Shown: positions 56,227-63,114 of the stretch, in pieces
Layout: every line of letters begins with the position of its first letter
Position numbering within the stretch: position 1 is the first letter of the stretch
DNA from: Bacteroidales bacterium
GTDB taxonomy: Bacteria; Bacteroidota; Bacteroidia; Bacteroidales; P3
Reading direction: 5' to 3'
Assembly: GCA_017559135.1 (NCBI GenBank)
Contig: JAFYSZ010000019.1
Location: 44,576 to 108,575, forward strand
DNA: 64,000 nt
Notes under the pieces: generated by a model
Seen by the model: only the letters and a program-made list of their open reading frames with translations
Database searches by the model: none
Told to the model about the DNA's origin: nothing
Made by a program: the position numbers and the translations under genes

Positions 56227-57357
56227 TTATAATACAAATTCTCTTCTTAACCACTCTTTTAAAATAGGATCAGGTATTGAAATTTTTCTTTTTTCTATTT
56301 CTATCAGTTCTTTTTTCTCCAAAGCGCGTTTCACAATACTTACATTAGCAGAAGAACCAAGTTGATATTCAGTTAAAACTTCTTGTTTTGTAAACTCACT
56401 CTCAACTCCGCCTACAATTGCTCTTAAAAAATTCATTTGATAAGTTGTTAAACTCTCAGTTTGTTTTTCAAATAGCGGAGTATTTTGGTCAATTAAATCT
56501 TGATATGCCTCTTTAAAGCTATTTTCTGTGGCAGTTTCATCTGTGTGTACCCAAACCAACCACGATAATTGCTGAACGTATGACGAATGATTATCAACTA
56601 TTTTACAAATTCTTTCTGCTAATTCTTCCGATATATGTTTTCCTGTTTTCTCAAAACGATTACAAATATATTCTACCCAATCCGCTGTACCAATCTTTTG
56701 AAGATAAATTGCATCTCCAAACTTATAAAATGGATAACTTTTCTTTTCAAACAATTCATTCATCAAATGTTTTTTGCTTCCAAACAAACAATACGATACA
56801 TCTTTCTGTAACTGCCATATAGTACGCAATCGCTTTTGAAAAGTCTTTGAATCGCTAAATTCTGCAATCTGTTGAAACTCATCAATGCAGATAACAATTT
56901 TGCAATTCTTTTTTTGTGCTATTTTTTCGGGTAGTTGCAAAATATCATCTATGTTTTCACTCTTTGGATTCATTTCAAGCGAAATAGAAAAGTCTGTTGT
57001 AGGATCAGGACTTATTGAAATTTTTGGAGTGATTCTTGATAGAAAAAGCTTTGCTGTTTCTATCCATTCGTCCAACTTTGAAGAAGTTTGTTTAATTACG
57101 GCAGTTGCAAAAGTGTCATAAAATTCTCTATCGCTACGACAAGAAAAAATATCAATATATACAACTTTCAAATTCTCCGATTGAGCCAATCCACACACCT
57201 TTTTAACCAAAGAAGTTTTTCCCCAACGGCGAGGAGAAATCAAAACAGTATTTACTCCATATTGAAAGTTTAATAACAATCGTTCAGTCTCCTTTTTACG
57301 ATCAGTAAAATTATCTCCTGATGTTGCAACTCCAAATACAAACGGCTTATTACCCAT
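56227..57357 (-). CDS. AAA ATPase with winged-helix C-terminus
   Basis: The 376-residue protein belongs to the archaeal-type ATPase_2 group: a typical start 'FVFGVATSGDNFTDRKKE', P-loop 'VLISPRRWGKTSLVKKV', Walker B 'IVICIDEFQQI' and sensor 'YCLFGSKKHLM'. The last 80 residues form a winged-helix unit ('FTKQEVLTEYQLGSSANVSIVKRALEKKELIEI'). These proteins are common in mobile and defence loci but their role is unclear. Three GTAATAAAGTT-like sites overlap its promoter, so it may regulate itself. Confidence 0.85.
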   Translation of the reverse strand: MGNKPFVFGVATSGDNFTDRKKETERLLLNFQYGVNTVLISPRRWGKTSLVKKVCGLAQSENLKVVYIDIFSCRSDREFYDTFATAVIKQTSSKLDEWIETAKLFLSRITPKISISPDPTTDFSISLEMNPKSENIDDILQLPEKIAQKKNCKIVICIDEFQQIAEFSDSKTFQKRLRTIWQLQKDVSYCLFGSKKHLMNELFEKKSYPFYKFGDAIYLQKIGTADWVEYICNRFEKTGKHISEELAERICKIVDNHSSYVQQLSWLVWVHTDETATENSFKEAYQDLIDQNTPLFEKQTESLTTYQMNFLRAIVGGVESEFTKQEVLTEYQLGSSANVSIVKRALEKKELIEIEKRKISIPDPILKEWLRREFVL

Positions 57358-57383
57358 GATTTTTTAAATGTTATTTCAATTTG

Positions 57384-57438
57384 CAAAGATATGTAATAAA
57401 GTTATTACTAACAACTTTATTACTAATAAACTTATTAC
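57384..57438 (-). promoter_or_regulatory. Promoter and repeated operator of the AAA ATPase gene
   Basis: The minus-strand -7 box TATCTTTG (plus 57384-57391) is directly followed upstream by a 16-bp palindrome GTAATAAAGTTATTAC (57393-57408) and two further half-sites, AACTTTATTAC (57413-57423) and AAACTTATTAC (57428-57438), spaced 15 bp apart. This is a strong operator pattern. Confidence 0.6.
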
Positions 57439-57728
57439 AAAGAAATATTTACACCGATGTGCAAAAACACATAGACAGAAAGTCAATAAAGAAAATAGTA
57501 AACGTAGTTGTGTAGCATAAGCAACGAATGAAGAGAAGATAAAAAACTTTCACCACCACTTAACGCCAAATGCGTGCGATATTTTCGGCAAAGAAATTCT
57601 CAGTCCGAATTTTTCAATTTATTTAGTCTTAACTAAAATCCACTAAATCAAAGACTTAACTTTTTTAAGGCTTGATTTCCCCCATTTTTTCTATGATTTA
57701 GTGCGATTTTTTTACGTTTTTTCTTCAA

Positions 57729-57845
57729 TTTTCATCGGATCTTAGAAAATTTTCATCGGACAAAAAAAATTTTTCATCGGAGGAAAATTTTTTTTGATCC
57801 GATCTGAGTAAATTTCGCTCCGATTTCAGCAAATTTTCCTCCGAT
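57729..57845. repeat. Symmetric phased array of ATCGGA / TCCGAT sites
   Basis: ATCGGA occurs at 57734, 57755 and 57776 (each inside TTTTCATCGGA) and the reverse form TCCGAT at 57798, 57819 and 57840. All spacings are 21 bp, except 22 bp at the centre, so the six sites mirror each other around 57789-57790. The innermost left site and outermost right site extend to a 15-bp perfect inverted repeat (57776-57790 and 57831-57845). The flanking 57440-57728 shows only A/T-rich sequence without a gene. Confidence 0.85.
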
Positions 57846-57940
57846 TTTCGCTCAATTTTCGTCAGAATTTTTCAAATCCTCTCAAAGAAAAATTTCGTAA
57901 TAATAAATTTGATTTCCCCTAAAAGTTTGAGTTGATTTTT

Positions 57941-57971
57941 TTTGTGCTTTTAAAAATTTGTTATACCTTTG
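57941..57971 (+). promoter_or_regulatory. Consensus promoter of the structured-RNA/methyltransferase region
   Basis: TTTG (57941-57944), exactly 19 bp, then TACCTTTG (57964-57971). Transcription should begin near 57978 and read through both 182-bp units into the methyltransferase gene. Confidence 0.72.
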
Positions 57972-58000
57972 TATTCTGAAAAGATAAATAACGAAAAATT

Positions 58001-58030
58001 ATGCCTATGGTAAAAGAAAAAGAAAGATAA
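58001..58030 (+). CDS. Nine-codon leader ORF
   Basis: ATG CCT ATG... encodes MPMVKEKER and stops at TAA, 30 bases after the predicted transcription start. A similar arrangement (AAATAAC-A-rich-ATG before, TTAGACTAA after) surrounds the 24-codon ORF at 58304-58378. Translation is unproven; it may be a leader peptide coupled to the RNA unit that follows. Confidence 0.35.
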   Translation: MPMVKEKER

Positions 58031-58052
58031 TTAGACTAAGTAAATTTAATAC

Positions 58053-58234
58053 GACATAAAAAGCGTTTTTGCTTATATTAGGCAATCTGAAATCTAGACA
58101 ATTTCAAAAATGTTCACCTATAAATAAGTAGAAAACGCTCACGAGTAATAATCGTGGGCTTTTCTTATTTGGTGAACGGGTAAGTCTAGAACCTCAGATA
58201 GCCATAAGAACAAAGTCCACGACTTTTTTATGTC
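58053..58234 (+). ncRNA. Structured RNA unit 1 (182 nt)
   Basis: The ends pair: GACATAAAAA (58053-58062) with TTTTTATGTC (58225-58234). Inside are two long stems: AGCGTTTT/AAAACGCT (58062-58069, 58132-58139) and CGTGGGCTTT/AAAGTCCACG (58153-58162, 58212-58221). The two loops can pair with each other through GTTCACC (58112-58118) and GGTGAAC (58171-58177). CAAAGTCCA (58211-58219) can instead pair with TGGACTTTG at 58269-58277 in the following leader. A diverged 182-nt copy lies at 58436-58617. Multi-stem architecture with AGCG after the left end resembles a retron ncRNA, but no reverse transcriptase gene is present. Confidence 0.7.
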
Positions 58235-58303
58235 CTTATTATCAAAGAAACAAGATTTAATTTACTTTTGGACTTTGGGTAAATAACTTAAAAAATTAAA
58301 ATT

Positions 58304-58378
58304 ATGGGTGCAATAATTTTTATATTTTTTATTGGATATGCTTTATCTTGCATATTCGGGAATGGAAATTTAGACTAA
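58304..58378 (+). CDS. 24-residue hydrophobic peptide ORF
   Basis: ATG GGT GCA... encodes a peptide with a hydrophobic core (AIIFIFFIGYALSCIF) and ends in GNGNLD. It would be a single membrane-spanning segment, as in small membrane toxins or leader peptides. It lies between the two structured RNA units, and its position relative to unit 1 equals that of the methyltransferase start relative to unit 2. Real translation is uncertain. Confidence 0.45.
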   Translation: MGAIIFIFFIGYALSCIFGNGNLD

Positions 58379-58397
58379 AAAGTAGAACAAATAGAAA

Positions 58398-58431
58398 AAT
58401 AGCCTTGTGATAGTGTTTCACAAGGCTATTA
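58398..58431. terminator. Strong hairpin between the two RNA units
   Basis: AATAGCCTTGTGA pairs with TCACAAGGCTATT around a 7-8 base loop. The T run lies only on the minus strand, so on the plus strand it may slow rather than end transcription. Confidence 0.55.
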
Positions 58432-58435
58432 AAAA

Positions 58436-58617
58436 GACATATTAGCGTTTTTCTTATACTTGGTTATCTGGAATCTAGACAATTTCAATATAGTTTGCCA
58501 ATAGATAAGAGAAAAACGCTCGCTAATATTTACGTGGGCTTTTTTCTTATACTATTGATTAGCATTAGCACAACTCAATTAAGTATTAAGAGAAAAAAGT
58601 CCACGTTTTTATATGTC
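58436..58617 (+). ncRNA. Structured RNA unit 2 (182 nt), methyltransferase leader
   Basis: It has the same plan as unit 1: end pairing GACATA (58436-58441) with TATGTC (58612-58617), first stem AGCGTTTTTCTTAT with ATAAGAGAAAAACGCT (58444-58457, 58505-58520), and second stem CGTGGGCTTTTTT with AAAAAAGTCCACG (58533-58545, 58593-58605). The core ATCTGRAATCTAGACAATTT is shared with unit 1. Downstream, TGGACTTTTGGCAAA (58650-58664) can pair with AAAAGTCCA (58595-58603) and with TTTGCCAA of the first loop (58494-58501), just ahead of the methyltransferase ATG. This suggests control of that gene. Confidence 0.7.
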
Positions 58618-58684
58618 TATATCGTAGTAAAAAATAGTAAAATAGCCTTTGGACTTTTGGCAAAATAAAGTTAACGACAATAAA

Positions 58685-59710
58685 ATGGAAGAAAAAAAGC
58701 CTATTGCCAAAAATTCAAATCTTCACAAGGCAAAACGAGCAAAGGCAGATGAGTTTTATACTCAACTTTCCGACATAGAAAATGAATGTAAGCACTATTG
58801 GGAACACTTTAAAGGCAAAACAATTCTCTGCAACTGCGATGACCCGCGAGTAAGTAACTTTTTCCGTTATTTTTCCTTAAACTTTGAACACTTAGGCTTG
58901 AAAAAACTGATAGCAACTTGCTACAAAAATCAAGATATTGACCTTTTCAGCCAAGAAAGTAGCGAAAAAGCAGTCTATATCATTTACGAAGGAGACAAAA
59001 ACGGTAACCGACAAGTTGATGACAACGAATTAGAGGTCAAAGAACTACAAGGCGATGGAGATTTTCGTAGCAAAGAATGTATAGAATTGCTAAAAGAAGC
59101 CGACATAGTAGTAACAAATCCTCCCTTTTCCCTATTTCGCGAATACGTTGCACAACTTATAGAATACGAAAAGAAGTTTTTAATAATCGGAACTCAGAAT
59201 GCCATAACCTATAAGGAGATTTTTAAACTCATAAAAGAGAATAAAATTTGGTTAGGTAATGGATTTCGTGGAGGGAATGCCTATTTTGAAATACCCGAAA
59301 CAGCAAGTCGTGATTACGCAAAAGGAGTTTATGATGAAGAAACTAAGTTAGTAAAATTTAGAAATTGCTGTTGGTTTACTAATCTTGACCATAAAAAACG
59401 TCATGAAGAACTTATTCTTTATAAGGAATATAACCCTACGCAGTTTCCAAATGAATATCCTAAGTATGAAAATTATAATGCCATTGAAGTAGGAAAGACA
59501 GCAGAGATTCCGATGAATTATGACGACGTTATGGGAGTTCCTGTTACTTTTATGGCTAAATATAATCCTGAACAATTTGAAATAATCGGTATGGCAGAAG
59601 ATAACGGCAAAGGATTAAGCGGTGAGGCGGCTGAATGGGACGGAGTAAATCCTCATTGCATTATCAATGGCAAAGCAATGTATAAACGAATATTTATAAG
59701 AAAAAAATAA
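58685..59710 (+). CDS. EcoRI-family adenine-specific DNA methyltransferase
   Basis: The preferred ATG gives 341 residues; an upstream in-frame TTG at 58649 would lie inside the regulatory pairing element. The protein matches the adenine-specific methyltransferase EcoRI family. It shows an N-terminal 'KAKRAKADEFYTQLSDIENE', then 'KTILCNCDDPRVSNFFRYF' (AdoMet-site region) and the catalytic 'VVTNPPFSLFREYV' with NPPF at 145-148. The C-terminal 'GVPVTFMAKYNPEQFEIIGMAED' is typical of the family. It would methylate adenine in a specific site. The next gene, 7 bases on, encodes a DUF262-HNH protein, so the pair looks like a restriction-modification-type unit. Confidence 0.9.
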   Translation: MEEKKPIAKNSNLHKAKRAKADEFYTQLSDIENECKHYWEHFKGKTILCNCDDPRVSNFFRYFSLNFEHLGLKKLIATCYKNQDIDLFSQESSEKAVYIIYEGDKNGNRQVDDNELEVKELQGDGDFRSKECIELLKEADIVVTNPPFSLFREYVAQLIEYEKKFLIIGTQNAITYKEIFKLIKENKIWLGNGFRGGNAYFEIPETASRDYAKGVYDEETKLVKFRNCCWFTNLDHKKRHEELILYKEYNPTQFPNEYPKYENYNAIEVGKTAEIPMNYDDVMGVPVTFMAKYNPEQFEIIGMAEDNGKGLSGEAAEWDGVNPHCIINGKAMYKRIFIRKK

Positions 59711-59717
59711 AACAGCA

Positions 59718-60800
59718 ATGAAAATAGAATTAAAGAAGATTAAGATAAGGGAATTAGTGGAAGGTTATGTTGATAATAAGGAAGAGGGTGTTTATGCTTG
59801 GGGTGGAAAGTTGAATGTGCGTCCTAAGTATCAGCGAGAGTTTGTTTACAAAGACCAACAAAGGCAAGCAGTTATTGATACCATTGTTCAAAACTTTCCT
59901 TTGAACATTATGTATTGGGTAAAGAGCGGAAACGATGAATATGAAGTGCTTGACGGACAGCAAAGAACGATAAGCATTTGTCAATACGTAAGTGGAATTT
60001 TCTCTCACAATATGATGTATTACCATAACTTACAAACAGATGAGCAAGAGAAGATTTTGAATTATGAACTTATGGTTTACTTTTGCGAAGGCACCGATAG
60101 CGAGAAATTATCTTGGTTTCAGAGAATAAATATTGCAGGAGAAAAACTAACAAATCAAGAAATTCTTAACGCAATCTATTCAGGCAGTTGGACAACTGAT
60201 GCAAAACGTTATTTTTCTAAAAGCAATTGCCCCGCTTATGGCTTAGCCGAAAAATATATGAGCGGCACTCCTATTCGTCAAGACTACTTAGAAACAACTA
60301 TTTCTTGGATTAGCGAAGGCAACATCAAGACCTATATGGGCAATCATCAACACGATGCTAACGCAAACGAACTTTGGCTATATTTTCAAGCCGTAATAGC
60401 ATGGGTAAAAGCAGTCTTTCCAACATATAGAAAAGAAATGAAAGGCTTAGATTGGGGATTTTGGTACAATAAATTAAAAGATACGTCACTTGACTCAAAG
60501 AAATTGGAAACGCAAGTTACCGAATTGATGCAAGATGAAGACGTTACAAGTCGCAAAGGCATATATCAATACGTCTTATTCGGCGATGAAAAACACTTAA
60601 ACATACGTCAATTCAAAGAAAGCGACAAACGCTACGCCTACGAAAATCAATTTGGAGTTTGCATCAAATGCGAAGAACACTTTTCAATAGAAGAAATGGA
60701 AGCAGACCACATCTTACCATGGTCAAAAGGCGGAAAAACCGACAAAGACAACTGTCAAATGCTCTGCAAACAATGCAACCGCCGAAAAAGCGATAAGTAA
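59718..60800 (+). CDS. DUF262 and HNH endonuclease protein
   Basis: The 360-residue protein has an N-terminal DUF262 (ParB/Srx-like, GmrSD_N) domain with 'RPKYQREFVYKDQQRQAVIDTI' (35-56) and the NTPase motif DGQQR at 79-83. A C-terminal HNH nuclease follows, with zinc Cys pairs at 315/318 and 350/353 and the catalytic 'EADHILPWSKGG' (His331) and Asn345. Proteins with these domains act in DNA restriction (GmrSD, BREX-associated, SspE-like systems). Its place directly after an EcoRI-family methyltransferase suggests that methylation protects host DNA from this nuclease; that link is inferred. Confidence 0.88.
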   Translation: MKIELKKIKIRELVEGYVDNKEEGVYAWGGKLNVRPKYQREFVYKDQQRQAVIDTIVQNFPLNIMYWVKSGNDEYEVLDGQQRTISICQYVSGIFSHNMMYYHNLQTDEQEKILNYELMVYFCEGTDSEKLSWFQRINIAGEKLTNQEILNAIYSGSWTTDAKRYFSKSNCPAYGLAEKYMSGTPIRQDYLETTISWISEGNIKTYMGNHQHDANANELWLYFQAVIAWVKAVFPTYRKEMKGLDWGFWYNKLKDTSLDSKKLETQVTELMQDEDVTSRKGIYQYVLFGDEKHLNIRQFKESDKRYAYENQFGVCIKCEEHFSIEEMEADHILPWSKGGKTDKDNCQMLCKQCNRRKSDK

Positions 60801-60866
60801 GAAGAGACAGAAACAAGGAATTTATCAACAACGACATTGTGTTCTATTTGATAAAACCGATAGAAT

Positions 60867-60935
60867 AAAAAAAACAACCCTGCTAAGTTCCTGGAAGTAA
60901 TGTCCCAGCTTTTCAAGGTTGCTTTATCGCTTTCG
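60867..60935 (-). ncRNA. Candidate small RNA, convergent to the HNH gene
   Basis: On the minus strand a -7 box TATCTTTG (plus 60942-60949) with TTGAC about 16 bp upstream leads into a short region with no ORF. It ends in a hairpin-plus-T-run: CAACCTTG (plus 60914-60921) pairs with CAGGGTTG (plus 60875-60882, one G-U), followed by eight T. The interior also contains CTGG...CCAG. The predicted RNA is about 70 nt. No known family is recognised. The rest of the 60801-61141 gap holds only the hipB promoter region. Confidence 0.55.
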
Positions 60936-61067
60936 CTTTTGCAAAGATACAACAAATTTTAATCTGTCAAGTCTTTTTGCAAGAAAGATGTGTTTTTATT
61001 CTTCTAATGCGTTTCTATTTTTCTAAATATAGATAAATTCACACCTTGAATAAAATACTATAAGTGC

Positions 61068-61141
61068 ATTATATTTCACTTTTATTTGTTGATTTCAAAA
61101 ATTTATTCTATTTTTGCACGAAAAGGGAATTATATTTCACT
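61068..61141 (+). promoter_or_regulatory. Promoter and duplicated operator of the hipBST operon
   Basis: TTTG (in 61084-61088), about 20 bp, then TATTTTTG (near 61109-61116) forms the promoter. It is bracketed by two exact copies of ATTATATTTCACT at 61068-61080 and 61129-61141, the second touching the hipB ATG. The first also forms AGTG-N10-CACT. Such paired sites fit autorepression by HipB. Confidence 0.6.
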
Positions 61142-61345
61142 ATGAAATTTGGCAATTTAATTAAAGAACGTAGAGCTTTGCTGGGTTTAACTCAACAGGA
61201 TTTGTCTGATTATACAGGCTTGAGTGTAAGGATTATTAAAAGTATTGAAGCGGATAAAGGTAATCCTTCTTTGAATACGCTTGAAAAAATAGCAGAAACT
61301 TTGGGTTTGGAAATTGTTATGAGGGTTAAAATTATAAATGAATGA
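61142..61345 (+). CDS. hipB: HipB-like antitoxin, Xre-family DNA-binding protein
   Basis: The 67-residue protein is one helix-turn-helix domain: 'FGNLIKERRALLGLTQQDLSDYTGLSVRIIKSIEADKGNPSLNTLEKIAETLGL'-type pattern across 3-56. An upstream in-frame ATG at 61064 was rejected because the promoter lies downstream of it. HipB represses its own operon and is part of the antitoxin side of HipBST. Its stop overlaps the start of the next gene (ATGA), indicating coupling. Confidence 0.88.
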   Translation: MKFGNLIKERRALLGLTQQDLSDYTGLSVRIIKSIEADKGNPSLNTLEKIAETLGLEIVMRVKIINE

Positions 61346-61662
61346 GACAAGCTTTGGTTTTATCAAACAATATTGTTGCAGGTCGGCTAATTGAAACAGA
61401 CGAAAGACGTTATATTTTCAGATATGATGAGGACTATCTATTTAATTCTGAACTTCGTGCTATTTCCCTTGCTTTCCCTAAAAGAAAAGAGGAATATGTT
61501 TCTGATGAATTATTTCCTTTTTTCTTTAATATGCTTTCCGAAGGAAGCAATAAGGCTTTGCAGTGTAGGACGTTAAAGATTGATGAAAATGATTCCTTTG
61601 GTTTATTATTGGCAACTGCAAAATATGACACTATTGGAGCAATAACAATTCAAGAGTTATGA
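61342..61662 (+). CDS. hipS: HipS-like N-terminal HipA domain protein
   Basis: The 106-residue protein corresponds to the N-terminal subdomain of HipA as a separate polypeptide: 'NNIVAGRLIETDERRYIFRYDEDYL', 'ISLAFPKRKEEYVSDELFPFFFNMLSEG'. In HipBST systems the separate HipS acts as the antitoxin. The start overlaps hipB by ATGA and the stop overlaps hipT by ATGA, so the three proteins are made together. Confidence 0.85.
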   Translation: MRQALVLSNNIVAGRLIETDERRYIFRYDEDYLFNSELRAISLAFPKRKEEYVSDELFPFFFNMLSEGSNKALQCRTLKIDENDSFGLLLATAKYDTIGAITIQEL

Positions 61663-62660
61663 AAACGATAAATGTTTGTCCGGGTACGCTTGCTCAGGGT
61701 TTTGATACTTATAGTCAACTCTGCTTACGCAAAGTTTTTAATGGCAAAAAGGTAAGTCATATCATTGATTTCTCTTTGGATAATGATACAGAAAATGTTA
61801 TTTCTTCTGTAAACAAAATTTCAATTTCCGGAGTACAAGAAAAATTCTCTGCAATAATTGAGAAAGGTAAAATAATTCTTACTCCTGAAGGTAAATCGGG
61901 ACATTATATCTTAAAACCTATGCCTAATTATAAACACCTGCGTTTCAGAAATAATATTCCTGCAAATGAACATCTAACAATGCAAATTGCAAGTCAAGTT
62001 TATAAAATAAATACTGCTGAAAATGCTTTGGCTTTTTTTTCAAATGGCGAGAGTGTTTATATTACTAAAAGATTTGATTATGCAAAAGATGGTTCAAAAA
62101 TCAAGCAAGACGATTTCGCTTCTATTGCTGGAAGGACAGAAAAGAACAGTGGTAAGAATTTTAAGTACTTAGGAAGTTATGAAGACCTTGCAATATTGCT
62201 CCGACAAAATGTTTCTGCATGGCAAGTTGAAGTATGTAAATTCTTTTCATTAGTAGTATTCAACTACTTATTTAGCAATGGCGATGCTCATTTAAAGAAT
62301 TTTTCATTACAAGAGACGATAAATGGAGATTATGTATTAAGTCCTGCTTATGACTTATTGAACACATCTATTCATGTTAACGATGAAGATTTTGCATTGC
62401 AAAACGGCTTAATCCCTAAGAGTGAATATTCTGAGGTTTATTCAAAAACATCTCACCCTTGCAAAGATGATTTCATCACTTTCGGCAATCGCATAGGCGT
62501 TGTGCAAAAAAAACTCTATTCCACAATAGAGATGTTCGCCACAGAACAAGAAAAAGTTTATGAACTAATAGAAAACTCATTCTTAGAAGAGAAAGTAAAA
62601 CGCATGTATAAACAATCATACATAGAACGCTTGCATCGTTTTCAACGAAGCGACAAATAA
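61659..62660 (+). CDS. hipT: HipT-like Ser/Thr kinase toxin
   Basis: The 333-residue protein has the HipA kinase core without the N-terminal subdomain. The Gly-rich loop is 'KISISGVQEKF' with Ser55 and Ser57, equivalent to the two autophosphorylated Ser of HipT. The catalytic loop is 'SNGDAHLKNFSL' (Asp209, Asn214), and the metal-binding 'PAYDLLNTS' has Asp232. Known HipT kinases phosphorylate tryptophanyl-tRNA synthetase and block growth. All catalytic residues are intact, so it appears functional. The set hipB-hipS-hipT is complete. Confidence 0.88.
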   Translation: MKTINVCPGTLAQGFDTYSQLCLRKVFNGKKVSHIIDFSLDNDTENVISSVNKISISGVQEKFSAIIEKGKIILTPEGKSGHYILKPMPNYKHLRFRNNIPANEHLTMQIASQVYKINTAENALAFFSNGESVYITKRFDYAKDGSKIKQDDFASIAGRTEKNSGKNFKYLGSYEDLAILLRQNVSAWQVEVCKFFSLVVFNYLFSNGDAHLKNFSLQETINGDYVLSPAYDLLNTSIHVNDEDFALQNGLIPKSEYSEVYSKTSHPCKDDFITFGNRIGVVQKKLYSTIEMFATEQEKVYELIENSFLEEKVKRMYKQSYIERLHRFQRSDK

Positions 62661-62709
62661 ATCCATAAAATCTTAGCTTTATTTCTCTACCTTCAAGAAG
62701 TAGAAACAT

Positions 62710-62795
62710 TTTAATCACATTAAAATGGTATTACGAACGCATTAAAATAGTATTACAATGGCGTTAAAATAGTATTACAATGCGTTTGTAATAAG
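62710..62795. repeat. 22-bp tandem repeat, locus 2
   Basis: Units begin near 62710, 62732, 62754 and 62776 with the pattern TACAAyGGCGTTAAAATAGTAT; outer units are degenerate. The same unit forms the array at 42503-42574. It lies 50 bp after hipT. The following 62797-63114 is A/T-rich and I see no gene or RNA in it. Confidence 0.85.
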
Positions 62796-63114
62796 TTAAA
62801 GGTTTGTATTATTATTGTTTCTTATTTCCATATTTTATCGTAATCTTGTTAACAATAACCCCCTCTCAGCATTGCGTACAAGGTTGTATGACATTAAAAA
62901 CTTATATCACTTTATTAAAACAAAGGAACAATATAAATATAAAATTTAATTTTATGCTATATTTATAGTCTGCGAAATTGATGTAAAAACATAATTTTAT
63001 AATTTAATATTAATAAGATTCTAACAAAGCAATGCTTATTTGCATAGATTAAACGACCAATATTTTCAATTCTCCTTAGTCATACAATTCATCAGTATTC
63101 AATAAGCATCATAG

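Noticed and set aside
58053..58617. Integron attC sites separating small gene cassettes
   Set aside because: The 182-bp units lack the RYYYAAC / GTTRRRY core boxes at the right places, and no integrase gene is present.
58053..58617. Type III toxin-antitoxin RNA repeats
   Set aside because: Type III antitoxins are short repeats of roughly 36 nt before an endoribonuclease gene; here the units are 182 nt, separated by 200 bp, and precede a methyltransferase.
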